The position numbers and the translations under genes are program-made. 29,780 bases of DNA, taken from a virus. The notes under the pieces are model-generated. The model searched no databases and was not told the origin of the DNA. It saw nothing but the letters and a program-made list of their open reading frames with translations. Of the stretch, positions 19,417 through 27,345 are shown piece by piece; within the stretch, counting starts at the first letter, position 1, and each line of letters opens with the position of its first letter. The stretch spans positions 1 to 29,780 of IMG/VR virus record IMGVR_UViG_3300025853_000445; one strand, 5' to 3'.

Positions 19417-21564
19417 ATGGCAGAAGATAATGAAGTATTCATTGAGGATGATGCAGTTATCCTTGAGGACACAGATAACTCAGTAGAAGAAGACGCAGAT
19501 ACTTCTAAGATTATTCCGTTTATTATGGAACGATACGCCCGTGCTGAAGACTACCGCCGACAAGATGAAGAACGTTGGCTACGTGCTTATCGTAACTATC
19601 GTGGCATATATGGCCCAGAGGTACAATTTACAGAGGCAGAAAAGTCTCGTGTGTTTATTAAAGTAACTAAGACAAAAACACTGGCTGCTTATGGTCAGAT
19701 TGTAGATGTACTATTTGCAAAGAATAGTTTTCCACTTACAGTTGATCCTACAGAACTTCCAGAAGGAGTTGTTGAGAATGTCAGTTTTGATCCTGCTGTT
19801 CCTAAAGAGTTACAAGAAGACCGAAGAAGTGATCCAGTATCACCTTACGGTTTTAAAGGTGACGGTAAAGAGCTTCCTGCAGGGGCTACGGCGAAAACGT
19901 TAGAAGAGTTACTTAACCCTGAACTACGTGAAAAGCTAGAGCCTATTGAAGGTATTAAAGAAGGTACAGGCGGTACGCCTACATCTGTTACATTTAGCCC
20001 TGCTATGATTGCAGCTAAAAAGATGCAGAAGAAAATTCAAGACCAGCTTGATGAAGCATCAGCGTCTAAACATTTACGCAGTACAGCATTTGAAATGGCT
20101 TTGTTTGGTACTGGTGTAATGAAAGGTCCATTTGCTGTAGATAAAGAATATCCTAACTGGGATGACGATACAGGTGAGTATTCACCTATCTTTAAAACAG
20201 TACCCCAAGTATCCCATGTATCTGTGTGGAACTTTTATCCTGACCCAGATGCTAACAACATGGAAGAAGCACAGTATGTTATTGAACGTCATAAGATGTC
20301 ACGTTCACAACTACGTGCACTAAAGAAACGTCCATACTTCCGTAGTCAAGTTATTGATGAAGCAATTTCTATGGGCGAAAACTACGATAAAGAATATTGG
20401 GAAGACGATCTTTCTGATTATGCACCAGAGCATGGCATTGAACGTTTTGAAGTCCTAGAATATTGGGGCATGGTAGATGTTGAAATGCTTATGGATCAAG
20501 GTGTAGACATTCCTCGTGAGTTACAAGATACAGACGAACTACAGGCAAACGTTTGGATTTGTAATGGTAAACTACTACGTATGGTACTTAACCCATTCAA
20601 ACCTGCTCGTATTCCTTACATGGCATCACCTTATGAACTAAACCCATACTCATTCTTTGGTGTAGGTATTGCCGAAAATATGGACGATACGCAAACGTTG
20701 ATGAATGGTTTCATGCGAATGGCTGTTGACAATGCTGTATTATCTGGTAACCTTTTGATTGAGGTAGATGAAACTAACCTAGTTCCAGGCCAAGACTTAT
20801 CAGTATACCCAGGCAAAGTATTCCGTAGACAAGGTGGTGCACCAGGACAAGCTATCTTCGGTACTAAGTTCCCCAATGTTGCAGGTGAAAACTTACAGCT
20901 ATTTGATAAGGCACGAGTGCTTGCAGATGAATCTACTGGCTTCCCTTCCTTTGCACATGGACAGACAGGTGTCATGGGTGTAGGCCGTACTGCTAGTGGC
21001 ATTAGTATGCTAATGGGTGCTGCAAGTGGTACTATTAAGAATGTTATTAAAAACGTAGACGACTATCTGCTTCGCCCACTAGGTGAAGGACTGTTCCGCT
21101 TTAATATGCAGTTTGACTTTGATCCTGAGATTAAAGGTGACTTAGAAGTTAAGGCACGTGGAACAGAATCACTTATGGCTAACGAAGTACGTAGCCAAAG
21201 ACTTATGCAATTCTTGCAAGTATCATCTAACCCTGCACTTGCGCCGTTTGCTAAGTTTCAATACATTATTCGTGAGATTGCAAAGTCTCTTGATCTTGAC
21301 CCCGAAAAAGTTACCAACAATATGAATGAAGCTGCAATTCAAGCTGAACTAATGAAACAGTTCCAGCAAGAACAGCAAGCACAACAACCTCAACAAGGTG
21401 GTCCAGCAGGTGCAAACCCAATGGACACATCAGGAGCAGGTGGTGGAACTATAGGTGTAGGACAAGCACCGACACCACAAGAACAAGGATTTAGTGGTAA
21501 TGCAGGACAAGGAGCACCTCAGCAAGCTCAAGGGGCTGGTCAGCAACCAAGCCCAATGGTCTAA
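19417..21564 (+). CDS. Portal protein
   Basis: Dodecameric portal of 715 residues, the DNA entry ring at the capsid vertex. An acidic N-terminus leads into YARAEDYRRQDEERWLRAYR; PHVSVWNFYPDPDA-like text at about 265-280 (SHVSVWNFYPDPDANN) and IPYMASPYELNPYSFFGVGI are hallmarks of podovirus portals. SFAHGQTGVMGVGRTASGIS and a following MGAASGTIKNVIKNVDDYLL are shared with the same group. The C-terminus is Gln/Gly/Pro-rich. AAGGAA precedes the ATG. Confidence 0.92.
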   Translation: MAEDNEVFIEDDAVILEDTDNSVEEDADTSKIIPFIMERYARAEDYRRQDEERWLRAYRNYRGIYGPEVQFTEAEKSRVFIKVTKTKTLAAYGQIVDVLFAKNSFPLTVDPTELPEGVVENVSFDPAVPKELQEDRRSDPVSPYGFKGDGKELPAGATAKTLEELLNPELREKLEPIEGIKEGTGGTPTSVTFSPAMIAAKKMQKKIQDQLDEASASKHLRSTAFEMALFGTGVMKGPFAVDKEYPNWDDDTGEYSPIFKTVPQVSHVSVWNFYPDPDANNMEEAQYVIERHKMSRSQLRALKKRPYFRSQVIDEAISMGENYDKEYWEDDLSDYAPEHGIERFEVLEYWGMVDVEMLMDQGVDIPRELQDTDELQANVWICNGKLLRMVLNPFKPARIPYMASPYELNPYSFFGVGIAENMDDTQTLMNGFMRMAVDNAVLSGNLLIEVDETNLVPGQDLSVYPGKVFRRQGGAPGQAIFGTKFPNVAGENLQLFDKARVLADESTGFPSFAHGQTGVMGVGRTASGISMLMGAASGTIKNVIKNVDDYLLRPLGEGLFRFNMQFDFDPEIKGDLEVKARGTESLMANEVRSQRLMQFLQVSSNPALAPFAKFQYIIREIAKSLDLDPEKVTNNMNEAAIQAELMKQFQQEQQAQQPQQGGPAGANPMDTSGAGGGTIGVGQAPTPQEQGFSGNAGQGAPQQAQGAGQQPSPMV

Positions 21565-21715
21565 GTTTGAAGCTTACTTAGACATGATAATCAATCAACA
21601 GCATCGTGTTATGGAACAAACAAATGAAGTTGTTGCTGTTCATAGAGCACAAGGTGCTATCTATCAGTTACGTAGACTAAAGTTATTACGTGACGAAGTA
21701 TTAAAATCTCAGTAA
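21500..21715 (+). CDS. Small helical head protein, 71 aa
   Basis: MQDKEHLSKLKGLVSNQAQW, then an all-helical core with KFEAYLDMIINQQHRVMEQT and GAIYQLRRLKLLRDEVL. This type of short protein commonly follows the portal gene in marine phages. It overlaps the portal by 65 bases in another frame; a GTG at 21494 is an alternative start. AAGGA lies upstream. Likely an assembly or virion component; role unknown. Confidence 0.68.
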   Translation: MQDKEHLSKLKGLVSNQAQWSKFEAYLDMIINQQHRVMEQTNEVVAVHRAQGAIYQLRRLKLLRDEVLKSQ

Positions 21716-21725
21716 GGAAATTACT

Positions 21726-23867
21726 ATGGAAGAACAAATGGAACTCTTTGAAGACGGTGGTCTAAAAGATGAAGGTGGCATGGTAGACGAAGAATCAGGA
21801 AATGAAGTTCCTAGTGGTAGCACTAAAAAAGAAGTACGTGATGACATTCCTGCTATGCTAAGTGAAGGTGAGTTTGTTCTACCTGCTGATGTTGTACGTT
21901 ATCATGGACTAGAAAAAATTATGCAGCTTCGTGATGAAGCTAAGTTTGGCCTAAAGAAAATGGAAGCTATGGGTCAAATGGGTAACTCTGACGAAGCTAC
22001 ATTAGATGATGACGTTCCATTTGGTCCTGCTGATCTTATTATTGTAGGTGCAGAACCTATGGAAGATGAACCACGTGAGATGTATCAAGGTGGTATGGTG
22101 TACGCACAAGAAGGTACATTTGTAAAACCTTCTACAGGTATTGCTGGTTATCAACCTTCTATCTATCAAGGTCAACAAACAACGGGAGCATATACTCCAC
22201 CACCTAGTTCTGTTGCACCCCCTATTCCTGCACCTTCTCCTGCAGGTGGCTATGTGCCTAAGTTTGTTTCAAGTGGGCAAATACCTGTTGGTGTAGCTCC
22301 ACCCCCTGTAACTCCAGCATCAAGTACTGATACTTCTGCAGTTAGCACAGCATCAACTGAAGATAAACCATTTGTTCCAACTGTAAGTGATGTATATACA
22401 AGTGTAGAGTACATTAATCCTGAAACGGGCGAACGTAGAATGTTTAACTTCTACAATGGGGCAGTAGTAAACGGTCCTATTCCAGAAGGGTTTATTCCTG
22501 TTACAGAATGGGAAGCTTCACAGACAGACACAGGAACAACCACTACAACAGGAACAGGTACTGATGATACATCTGTAGCAACTACACAAGTTACAACAGA
22601 TGATGGTGGTGCTCAAACTATTCGTGAGTTACAACAAAAACAACAGCAAAGAGAGTCTCAAGAACTTAGCATTCAAAAAACAAATCTTTTACAAAAAGGT
22701 TCTGCTAATGATCTAGTAAGTGCATGGCTAGATAATAAACGTGTTCTTGGTGCAGGAAACGTAGGATCATTCTTTAGTCCTCTTATAGGTGCGTTTACTA
22801 CCGCAGCAGGACTAAAACAACAACGAGATTTAGAATCAGCTTTAACAGAACGATTTGGTGAAGATTGGAAAACTACTGCTAAATTAACTGATGAAGTTAA
22901 AAAAGAACTTACTGAGTATGAAGAATCAGGAAAACTTCGTAATACTAAATTGTTTGGAAATAAACTATTTGAAGATGTAAAGGCTGCAGTTTCTGGAATT
23001 AAAAATAGTTTTACTGAAGAAGGAAGACAGTCTTACTATGAAAATTATGCGTCTAGTGGACCTGTACATAATGTAGCTGACAACACTTTGTCTGGTGGGG
23101 TTACAGGATTTGAAGCTGTAACAGACAGTAGTGGTGCTCTACAAATGAATCAACATGGTATGCCACAGTCTTCAGGAAACCTATCTCTTAAAGAACAACA
23201 ATCTTACGACAATGCAGTAAGAGATGGCAATGCCTCAGTAGCAAATCACCATGCAATTATTGCAGCGCATCGGGATAGACAAAACCAATATGCAGATGCA
23301 CTTGCACGGGGTGATACATCCGCAGCCGCTGCTATTGGTGCAAATATGTCTGCTCAAAGTAGAGATCAAGCGGAACGTTTTGGTGGCAGTGTGCATCGTG
23401 CATCAGAAAGTGGTACGGCATCAAAGAATACTTCATCTGGTCTTCAGTTTTTTTCTAAGTTTGTACCCAATAATGACAATGATGGTGGCAGTGATACTGA
23501 TAGTGATTCAGGCTCAAATACAGGAGGCTATAGCTGCTATGTAGCTACGGCACTTAATAATAAAGGATACTGGCCTACAGTTAAAAAGATGAAACTTATC
23601 AAGTGGTGCATGGATGCAAAACCAGAAGATAAATTTGATACAAAACTATGGCGCAATGGCTATACAGTATTTGGTAAAACAGTTATTGCGCCTCACGTAG
23701 ACAATAAAATTATTCAGTGGTTATCTGATGGTTTTTATGATTCCAGAGTTAAAAACAAAAAAGACATAAAATCTTTTACTGGCCTCTTATTTTTCTATAT
23801 TCCATCATATACAATTGCACTATATAAAATGCTACGTAATGATCTAGTAGATATTGAAAGGACTTAA
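21726..23867 (+). CDS. Large internal/structural virion protein with CFI-box-like end, 713 aa
   Basis: N-terminus FEDGGLKDEGGMVDEESGNE, then VPSGSTKKEVRDDIPAMLSE and GEFVLPADVVRYHGLEKIMQ, a block conserved in structural proteins of many marine podoviruses. A Pro/Thr/Ser-rich low-complexity stretch (about 135-300), a helical middle and an Asp/Ser-rich linker (about 575-600) follow. The C-terminal ~110 residues begin SCYVATALNNKGYW and contain LIKWCMDAKPEDKF and RNGYTVFGKTVIAP, resembling the CFI-box C-terminal domain. Next to portal and scaffold, it is likely an internal or connector virion protein. Confidence 0.75.
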   Translation: MEEQMELFEDGGLKDEGGMVDEESGNEVPSGSTKKEVRDDIPAMLSEGEFVLPADVVRYHGLEKIMQLRDEAKFGLKKMEAMGQMGNSDEATLDDDVPFGPADLIIVGAEPMEDEPREMYQGGMVYAQEGTFVKPSTGIAGYQPSIYQGQQTTGAYTPPPSSVAPPIPAPSPAGGYVPKFVSSGQIPVGVAPPPVTPASSTDTSAVSTASTEDKPFVPTVSDVYTSVEYINPETGERRMFNFYNGAVVNGPIPEGFIPVTEWEASQTDTGTTTTTGTGTDDTSVATTQVTTDDGGAQTIRELQQKQQQRESQELSIQKTNLLQKGSANDLVSAWLDNKRVLGAGNVGSFFSPLIGAFTTAAGLKQQRDLESALTERFGEDWKTTAKLTDEVKKELTEYEESGKLRNTKLFGNKLFEDVKAAVSGIKNSFTEEGRQSYYENYASSGPVHNVADNTLSGGVTGFEAVTDSSGALQMNQHGMPQSSGNLSLKEQQSYDNAVRDGNASVANHHAIIAAHRDRQNQYADALARGDTSAAAAIGANMSAQSRDQAERFGGSVHRASESGTASKNTSSGLQFFSKFVPNNDNDGGSDTDSDSGSNTGGYSCYVATALNNKGYWPTVKKMKLIKWCMDAKPEDKFDTKLWRNGYTVFGKTVIAPHVDNKIIQWLSDGFYDSRVKNKKDIKSFTGLLFFYIPSYTIALYKMLRNDLVDIERT

Positions 23868-23868
23868 A

Positions 23869-24261
23869 ATGGAAGAGGAAGAACTAGTACGAGGTATGGA
23901 ATCTTCCATGCGGTCAGCCGAAGACATGACTGTTAATGAGTACACAAACACTTTAGTTGATCGTATAAATAATTTAACAGACAAGGAAAAAGTTTCTTTA
24001 CTAGATATGTTTGGTTCTGAAGAATTTCAACTTATCGGTAGGATACTTGGACCTGAAGTTACAAAAACAGTTGGAAAGCAGATAAACTTTTTTGCAGAGG
24101 AAGCTATAATGAACCCTGAAGGAGTTCAACCCGTAAAAGAGCTTGAAGGCCGTATGCAACGAGAAGAAACTGAAGATCAAACAGAACAAATGTTTAGACA
24201 AGCACCTCCAGAAATGCGTGTACAGGAAGAACTAGAAGATCAACCTGACACACTTGTGTAG
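23869..24261 (+). CDS. Acidic hypothetical structural-region protein, 130 aa
   Basis: MEEEELVRGMESSMRSAEDM, then YTNTLVDRINNLTDKEKVSL and a Glu/Gln-rich tail. AAAGGA lies before the ATG at 23869; a TTG at 23854 would overlap the previous gene and lacks such a site. Position between the large structural protein and the scaffold suggests a head-assembly factor, possibly a scaffold helper. No family recognised. Confidence 0.68.
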   Translation: MEEEELVRGMESSMRSAEDMTVNEYTNTLVDRINNLTDKEKVSLLDMFGSEEFQLIGRILGPEVTKTVGKQINFFAEEAIMNPEGVQPVKELEGRMQREETEDQTEQMFRQAPPEMRVQEELEDQPDTLV

Positions 24262-24333
24262 TAACAACACATTAACTTGTTACATTAGACTGGCCTACCC
24301 ATCCCCCTACCAACAGGCTACGGTGGCCCCAGT
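24261..24333 (+). other. Stem-loops before the scaffold gene
   Basis: GTAACAA (24261-24267) pairs with TTGTTAC (24277-24283), and ACTGG (24289-24293) with CCAGT (24329-24333) around a C-rich loop, next to the AAGGAA of the scaffold gene. There is no U-run, so a processing site or translation control is more likely than a terminator. Confidence 0.4.
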
Positions 24334-24345
24334 AAGGAAACTAAA

Positions 24346-25218
24346 ATGTCAGAGAACATGGAAGTAATGGCTTCAGAGGTTGAAGCACCAAAAAAAGTAG
24401 CATTTGCCAATCGTAAGTACTCAAATGCAGATCGTATTAAAAAAGAAGAAGAAGAACTAGAACAGCTTATTGCTGAACAAAAAGGTGAAGCAGTTCAACA
24501 AGAACCACAAGAAGCTGAACCTGCTAATGCTGAGGAAAAAAGTTTTAAGAAACGTTACGGTGACCTACGTAGACACCAACAACAAAAAGAAAAAGAATAC
24601 GAAGATCGTATCAAAGCTCTTGAAACACAACTAACTCAGGCAACTAATAGTGAGATTAAACTACCAAAGTCTGATGAAGACATTGAAGCTTGGGCAACTA
24701 AGTATCCAGATGTAGCTGCTATCGTCGAAACTATTGCAATTAAAAAAGCAAAAGAACAAGCACAAGGTCTTGAGGATCGTGTTCGTGAGATCGACGAAAT
24801 GAAAGCAAATGCAGCACGTGAGAAAGCAGAAGTAGAACTTCTAAAGCTGCATCCAGATTTTGGTACTATTCGTGACAGTGATGACTTTCATGAGTGGGCA
24901 GAAGAACAACCTAAGTGGGTTCAAGATGCTCTTTATGAAAATGATGCAGATGCACGTTCTGCTGCACGAGCAATTGATTTGTATAAAGCAGACCGTAACA
25001 TTACAACTAAAAAGTCTGCTACAGCAAAAGATGCTGCACGTTCTGTGGGAGCACGGAATGAACGTAGTAAGCCGAACTCAGACGCAATGAGTGGGGCTAT
25101 CCGAGAATCCGATGTCCAAAAGATGTCGGCTACCGAGTACGAAAAGAATGCTGACGATATCATGGAAGCTATTCGTACAGGTAACTTTATTTACGATTTA
25201 TCTGGTTCAGCCCGATAA
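24346..25218 (+). CDS. Capsid scaffolding/assembly protein
   Basis: 290 residues, acidic and helical: Glu-rich coiled coil at about 30-60, a second coiled coil with HQQQKEKEYEDRIKALETQL (about 77-96), then a conserved SDEDIEAWATKYPDVAAIVE and a C-terminal DVQKMSATEYEKNADDIMEA. Placement just before the major capsid gene and this composition are those of podovirus scaffolds, which shape the procapsid and leave before packaging. AAGGAA precedes the start. Confidence 0.85.
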   Translation: MSENMEVMASEVEAPKKVAFANRKYSNADRIKKEEEELEQLIAEQKGEAVQQEPQEAEPANAEEKSFKKRYGDLRRHQQQKEKEYEDRIKALETQLTQATNSEIKLPKSDEDIEAWATKYPDVAAIVETIAIKKAKEQAQGLEDRVREIDEMKANAAREKAEVELLKLHPDFGTIRDSDDFHEWAEEQPKWVQDALYENDADARSAARAIDLYKADRNITTKKSATAKDAARSVGARNERSKPNSDAMSGAIRESDVQKMSATEYEKNADDIMEAIRTGNFIYDLSGSAR

Positions 25219-25224
25219 AAAGTA

Positions 25225-25260
25225 TTGACATATAAGTTATTTATGATATAACTATATATG
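25225..25260 (+). promoter_or_regulatory. Promoter upstream of the major capsid gene
   Basis: TTGACA (25225-25230), 16-base spacer, TATAACTATATATG (25247-25260). It is the closest match to the promoter word seen at 12624, 12832 and 14830. The start is expected near 25260. A hairpin with a T-run follows within 60 bases. Confidence 0.72.
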
Positions 25261-25316
25261 TATAGTTTAACTGCTACACCTCAATATATGACTACTGTAG
25301 CAGTTTCACATTTTTT
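25260..25316 (+). ncRNA. Putative short RNA or attenuated leader (~57 nt)
   Basis: Bounded by the predicted start of the promoter at 25225-25260 and the terminator at 25269-25316. It has no reading frame. Either an independent small RNA or the aborted product of an attenuator that controls capsid gene transcription. Confidence 0.42.
25269..25316 (+). terminator. Intrinsic terminator-like hairpin
   Basis: AACTGCTAC (25269-25277) pairs perfectly with GTAGCAGTT (25297-25305); a run of six T starts five bases later (25311-25316). The loop is long (19 bases) and the stem is AT-mixed, so strength may be moderate. Confidence 0.6.
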
Positions 25317-25481
25317 AGCAAACAATATGACTTTACGGATTACCTAATACGTATGGCCCATATAACACATTTTGTAACTGATCATTACATTTTGTGATCT
25401 ATATGCACCCATAGACGATTAGCCTCTATACTAAGTAATAAAGTTTTGCATCTGTAATCTAAATGCTAAAGGAGTTTTATC
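25317..25481 (+). other. Leader of the major capsid gene
   Basis: AT-rich stretch between the terminator-like hairpin and the capsid start, with no gene. AAAGGAG lies eight bases before the ATG. I see isolated -10-like words (TATACT near 25430) but no paired -35 box. Confidence 0.5.
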
Positions 25482-26552
25482 ATGGCATTCGGAGTCGCAT
25501 CAGGCTATACAAACTTGCCAAATGGCAATTTCTCGCCTGTAATTTATTCCAAACAGGTGCAACTTGCATTCCGCAAAGCATCTGTCACTGACGCTATCAC
25601 TAATAATGACTATTTCGGTGAAATCGCTAACATGGGCGATACCGTTAAAATCATTAAAGAACCTGAGATTTCAGTATCTGCATACCTACGTGGTACAACA
25701 ATCGCACCACAAGATTTGACAGATAACGATTTCTCTCTAGTCGTAGACCAAGCAAACTATTTTGCCTTCAAGGTTGACGACATTGAAGAAGCACACAGCC
25801 ACGTCAATTTCCAAAGCTTGGCGTCTGATCGTGCGGCTTATCGTTTGGCTGACCAGTATGACCAAGAAGTTCTTGGCTACCTATCTGGTTATGACCAGTC
25901 TGCTCTACATGCAAATGCCGATACAGTTAACACAACTGTTAACGGTACTAAAGCAAACTCAGCAGCAGGTTCAGACGAACTTCTAGCAGCTAACAAGTTG
26001 GACATGACCGATTTTGGTAACATCACAACTGTTGGTAGTGCTGGTGACTCTATTCCAGTTGCTGCTCGTCTACCAGGTGCTACAGCATTGCCAACAGCAT
26101 ATGCTTCACCTGCAATGATCTTGTCACGTATGGCACGTATCATGGATGGTCAGAATGTTCCTACAACAGGTCGTTGGATTGTTATTTCACCTGAGATGAT
26201 GGAAATCCTACGTGACGAAGATTCACGTCTTCTAAACGCAGACTACGGTGGGTCTGGCCTACAAAACGGTTTGGTTCTTAACAACTTCCATGGTTTCCGT
26301 GTACACGTTTCTAACAACCTACCATCAGTTGGTACTGGTCCTGCAACTACAGGTACAACAGCACAGTCAACTAACTACGGTGTAATCGTAGCTGGTCATG
26401 ACTCAGCGGTTGCGACTGCAGAGCAGATCAACAAAACTGAAACATACCGTGATCCAGATTCATTCGCTGACATCGTTCGTGGTATGCACCTATATGGTCG
26501 CAAAATCTTGCGTCCAGAAGCTCTTGTAACAGCACGTTACAACCTAGCTTAA
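25482..26552 (+). CDS. Major capsid protein
   Basis: 356-residue coat protein. N-terminus has YTNLPNGNFSPVIYSKQVQL and FRKASVTDAITNNDYFGEIA; then MGDTVKIIKEPEISVSAYLR and the middle VDDIEEAHSHVNFQSLASDR, a pattern of P22/T7-like HK97-fold coat proteins of podoviruses. A long Thr/Ala-rich insertion (about 145-205) may be a surface loop. It has own upstream promoter, the strongest visible ribosome binding site and a hairpin behind it, all fitting high expression. Confidence 0.93.
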   Translation: MAFGVASGYTNLPNGNFSPVIYSKQVQLAFRKASVTDAITNNDYFGEIANMGDTVKIIKEPEISVSAYLRGTTIAPQDLTDNDFSLVVDQANYFAFKVDDIEEAHSHVNFQSLASDRAAYRLADQYDQEVLGYLSGYDQSALHANADTVNTTVNGTKANSAAGSDELLAANKLDMTDFGNITTVGSAGDSIPVAARLPGATALPTAYASPAMILSRMARIMDGQNVPTTGRWIVISPEMMEILRDEDSRLLNADYGGSGLQNGLVLNNFHGFRVHVSNNLPSVGTGPATTGTTAQSTNYGVIVAGHDSAVATAEQINKTETYRDPDSFADIVRGMHLYGRKILRPEALVTARYNLA

Positions 26553-26565
26553 TAATAGCTAACTA

Positions 26566-26590
26566 AGGGGGCTGCTTCGGTGGCCCTCTT
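26566..26590 (+). terminator. Terminator-like hairpin with UUCG loop after capsid gene
   Basis: AGGGGGCTGC - TTCG - GTGGCCCTCT forms a ten-pair stem with some G-U pairs and a stable UUCG tetraloop. Only a short T-poor tail follows, so it may act as a partial terminator or protect the capsid message 3' end. Confidence 0.6.
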
Positions 26591-26616
26591 ACGCATATCT
26601 AAAAGAAAGATATTCT

Positions 26617-27345
26617 ATGGCAACTACATACATTACACTAGTAAATGATGTGCTAAGACGTTTAAATGAAGTCACACTTGATATTGCAGGTGATGGCTTT
26701 GATACTGTACGTAACGTTCAAGCTCTTGCCAAGGATGCAGTAAACAATAGTATTCGTCTTATCTTACAAGACGGTCAGGAATGGCCTTTTTTAAAAACAA
26801 CATATACTCAAACACTGACAGCAGGAACAGGTACATATTCTTTTCCTTCTAATATGGGTTCAGTAGATTGGGATACGTTCTTTCTAAAAAAGACTAGTGG
26901 ACTAAGTGTTAGCCCTAAACATTTAAAAGTAATTAACTATAACGACTATGTACAGAACTACAGAGTTGGTGATGAAGAAGGAGATCAGGTAAACGGTATT
27001 GGTGCTCCTGTTGTTGTATTTCAGACACAAGAAAATAAATTTGGAATTACCCCTTTACCTAACGCTGCATATGAAGTAGAATATGTGTACTTCACATACC
27101 CCAGTGATCTAAACCTTTATGATGATACAACAATAATTCCTGATAGGTTTAAACATGTAATTATTGATGGTGCAGTTATGTACATTATGAGATTCCGTAG
27201 TAATGAACAGAGTGCAGCTATTCACCAACAAAACTTCCAAAGTGGTATTAAGGCAATGCGTAGATTACTATTAGATGATAATCTATATGTACGGTCTACA
27301 GTAATTGAACGTGCAAGTGTTTCTAGTTTTAACAGTGCGGTATAA
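26617..27345 (+). CDS. Tail tubular protein A (head-tail adaptor, gp11-like)
   Basis: 242 residues. MATTYITLVNDVLRRLNEVT and a following helix AKDAVNNSIRLILQDGQEWPF match the N-terminal four-helix part of T7 gp11-like adaptors; the YSFPSNMGSVDWDTFFLKK and VEYVYFTYPSDLNL parts form the beta region. It docks on the portal and receives the nozzle protein encoded next. Ends with TAATG into the next gene. Confidence 0.87.
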   Translation: MATTYITLVNDVLRRLNEVTLDIAGDGFDTVRNVQALAKDAVNNSIRLILQDGQEWPFLKTTYTQTLTAGTGTYSFPSNMGSVDWDTFFLKKTSGLSVSPKHLKVINYNDYVQNYRVGDEEGDQVNGIGAPVVVFQTQENKFGITPLPNAAYEVEYVYFTYPSDLNLYDDTTIIPDRFKHVIIDGAVMYIMRFRSNEQSAAIHQQNFQSGIKAMRRLLLDDNLYVRSTVIERASVSSFNSAV

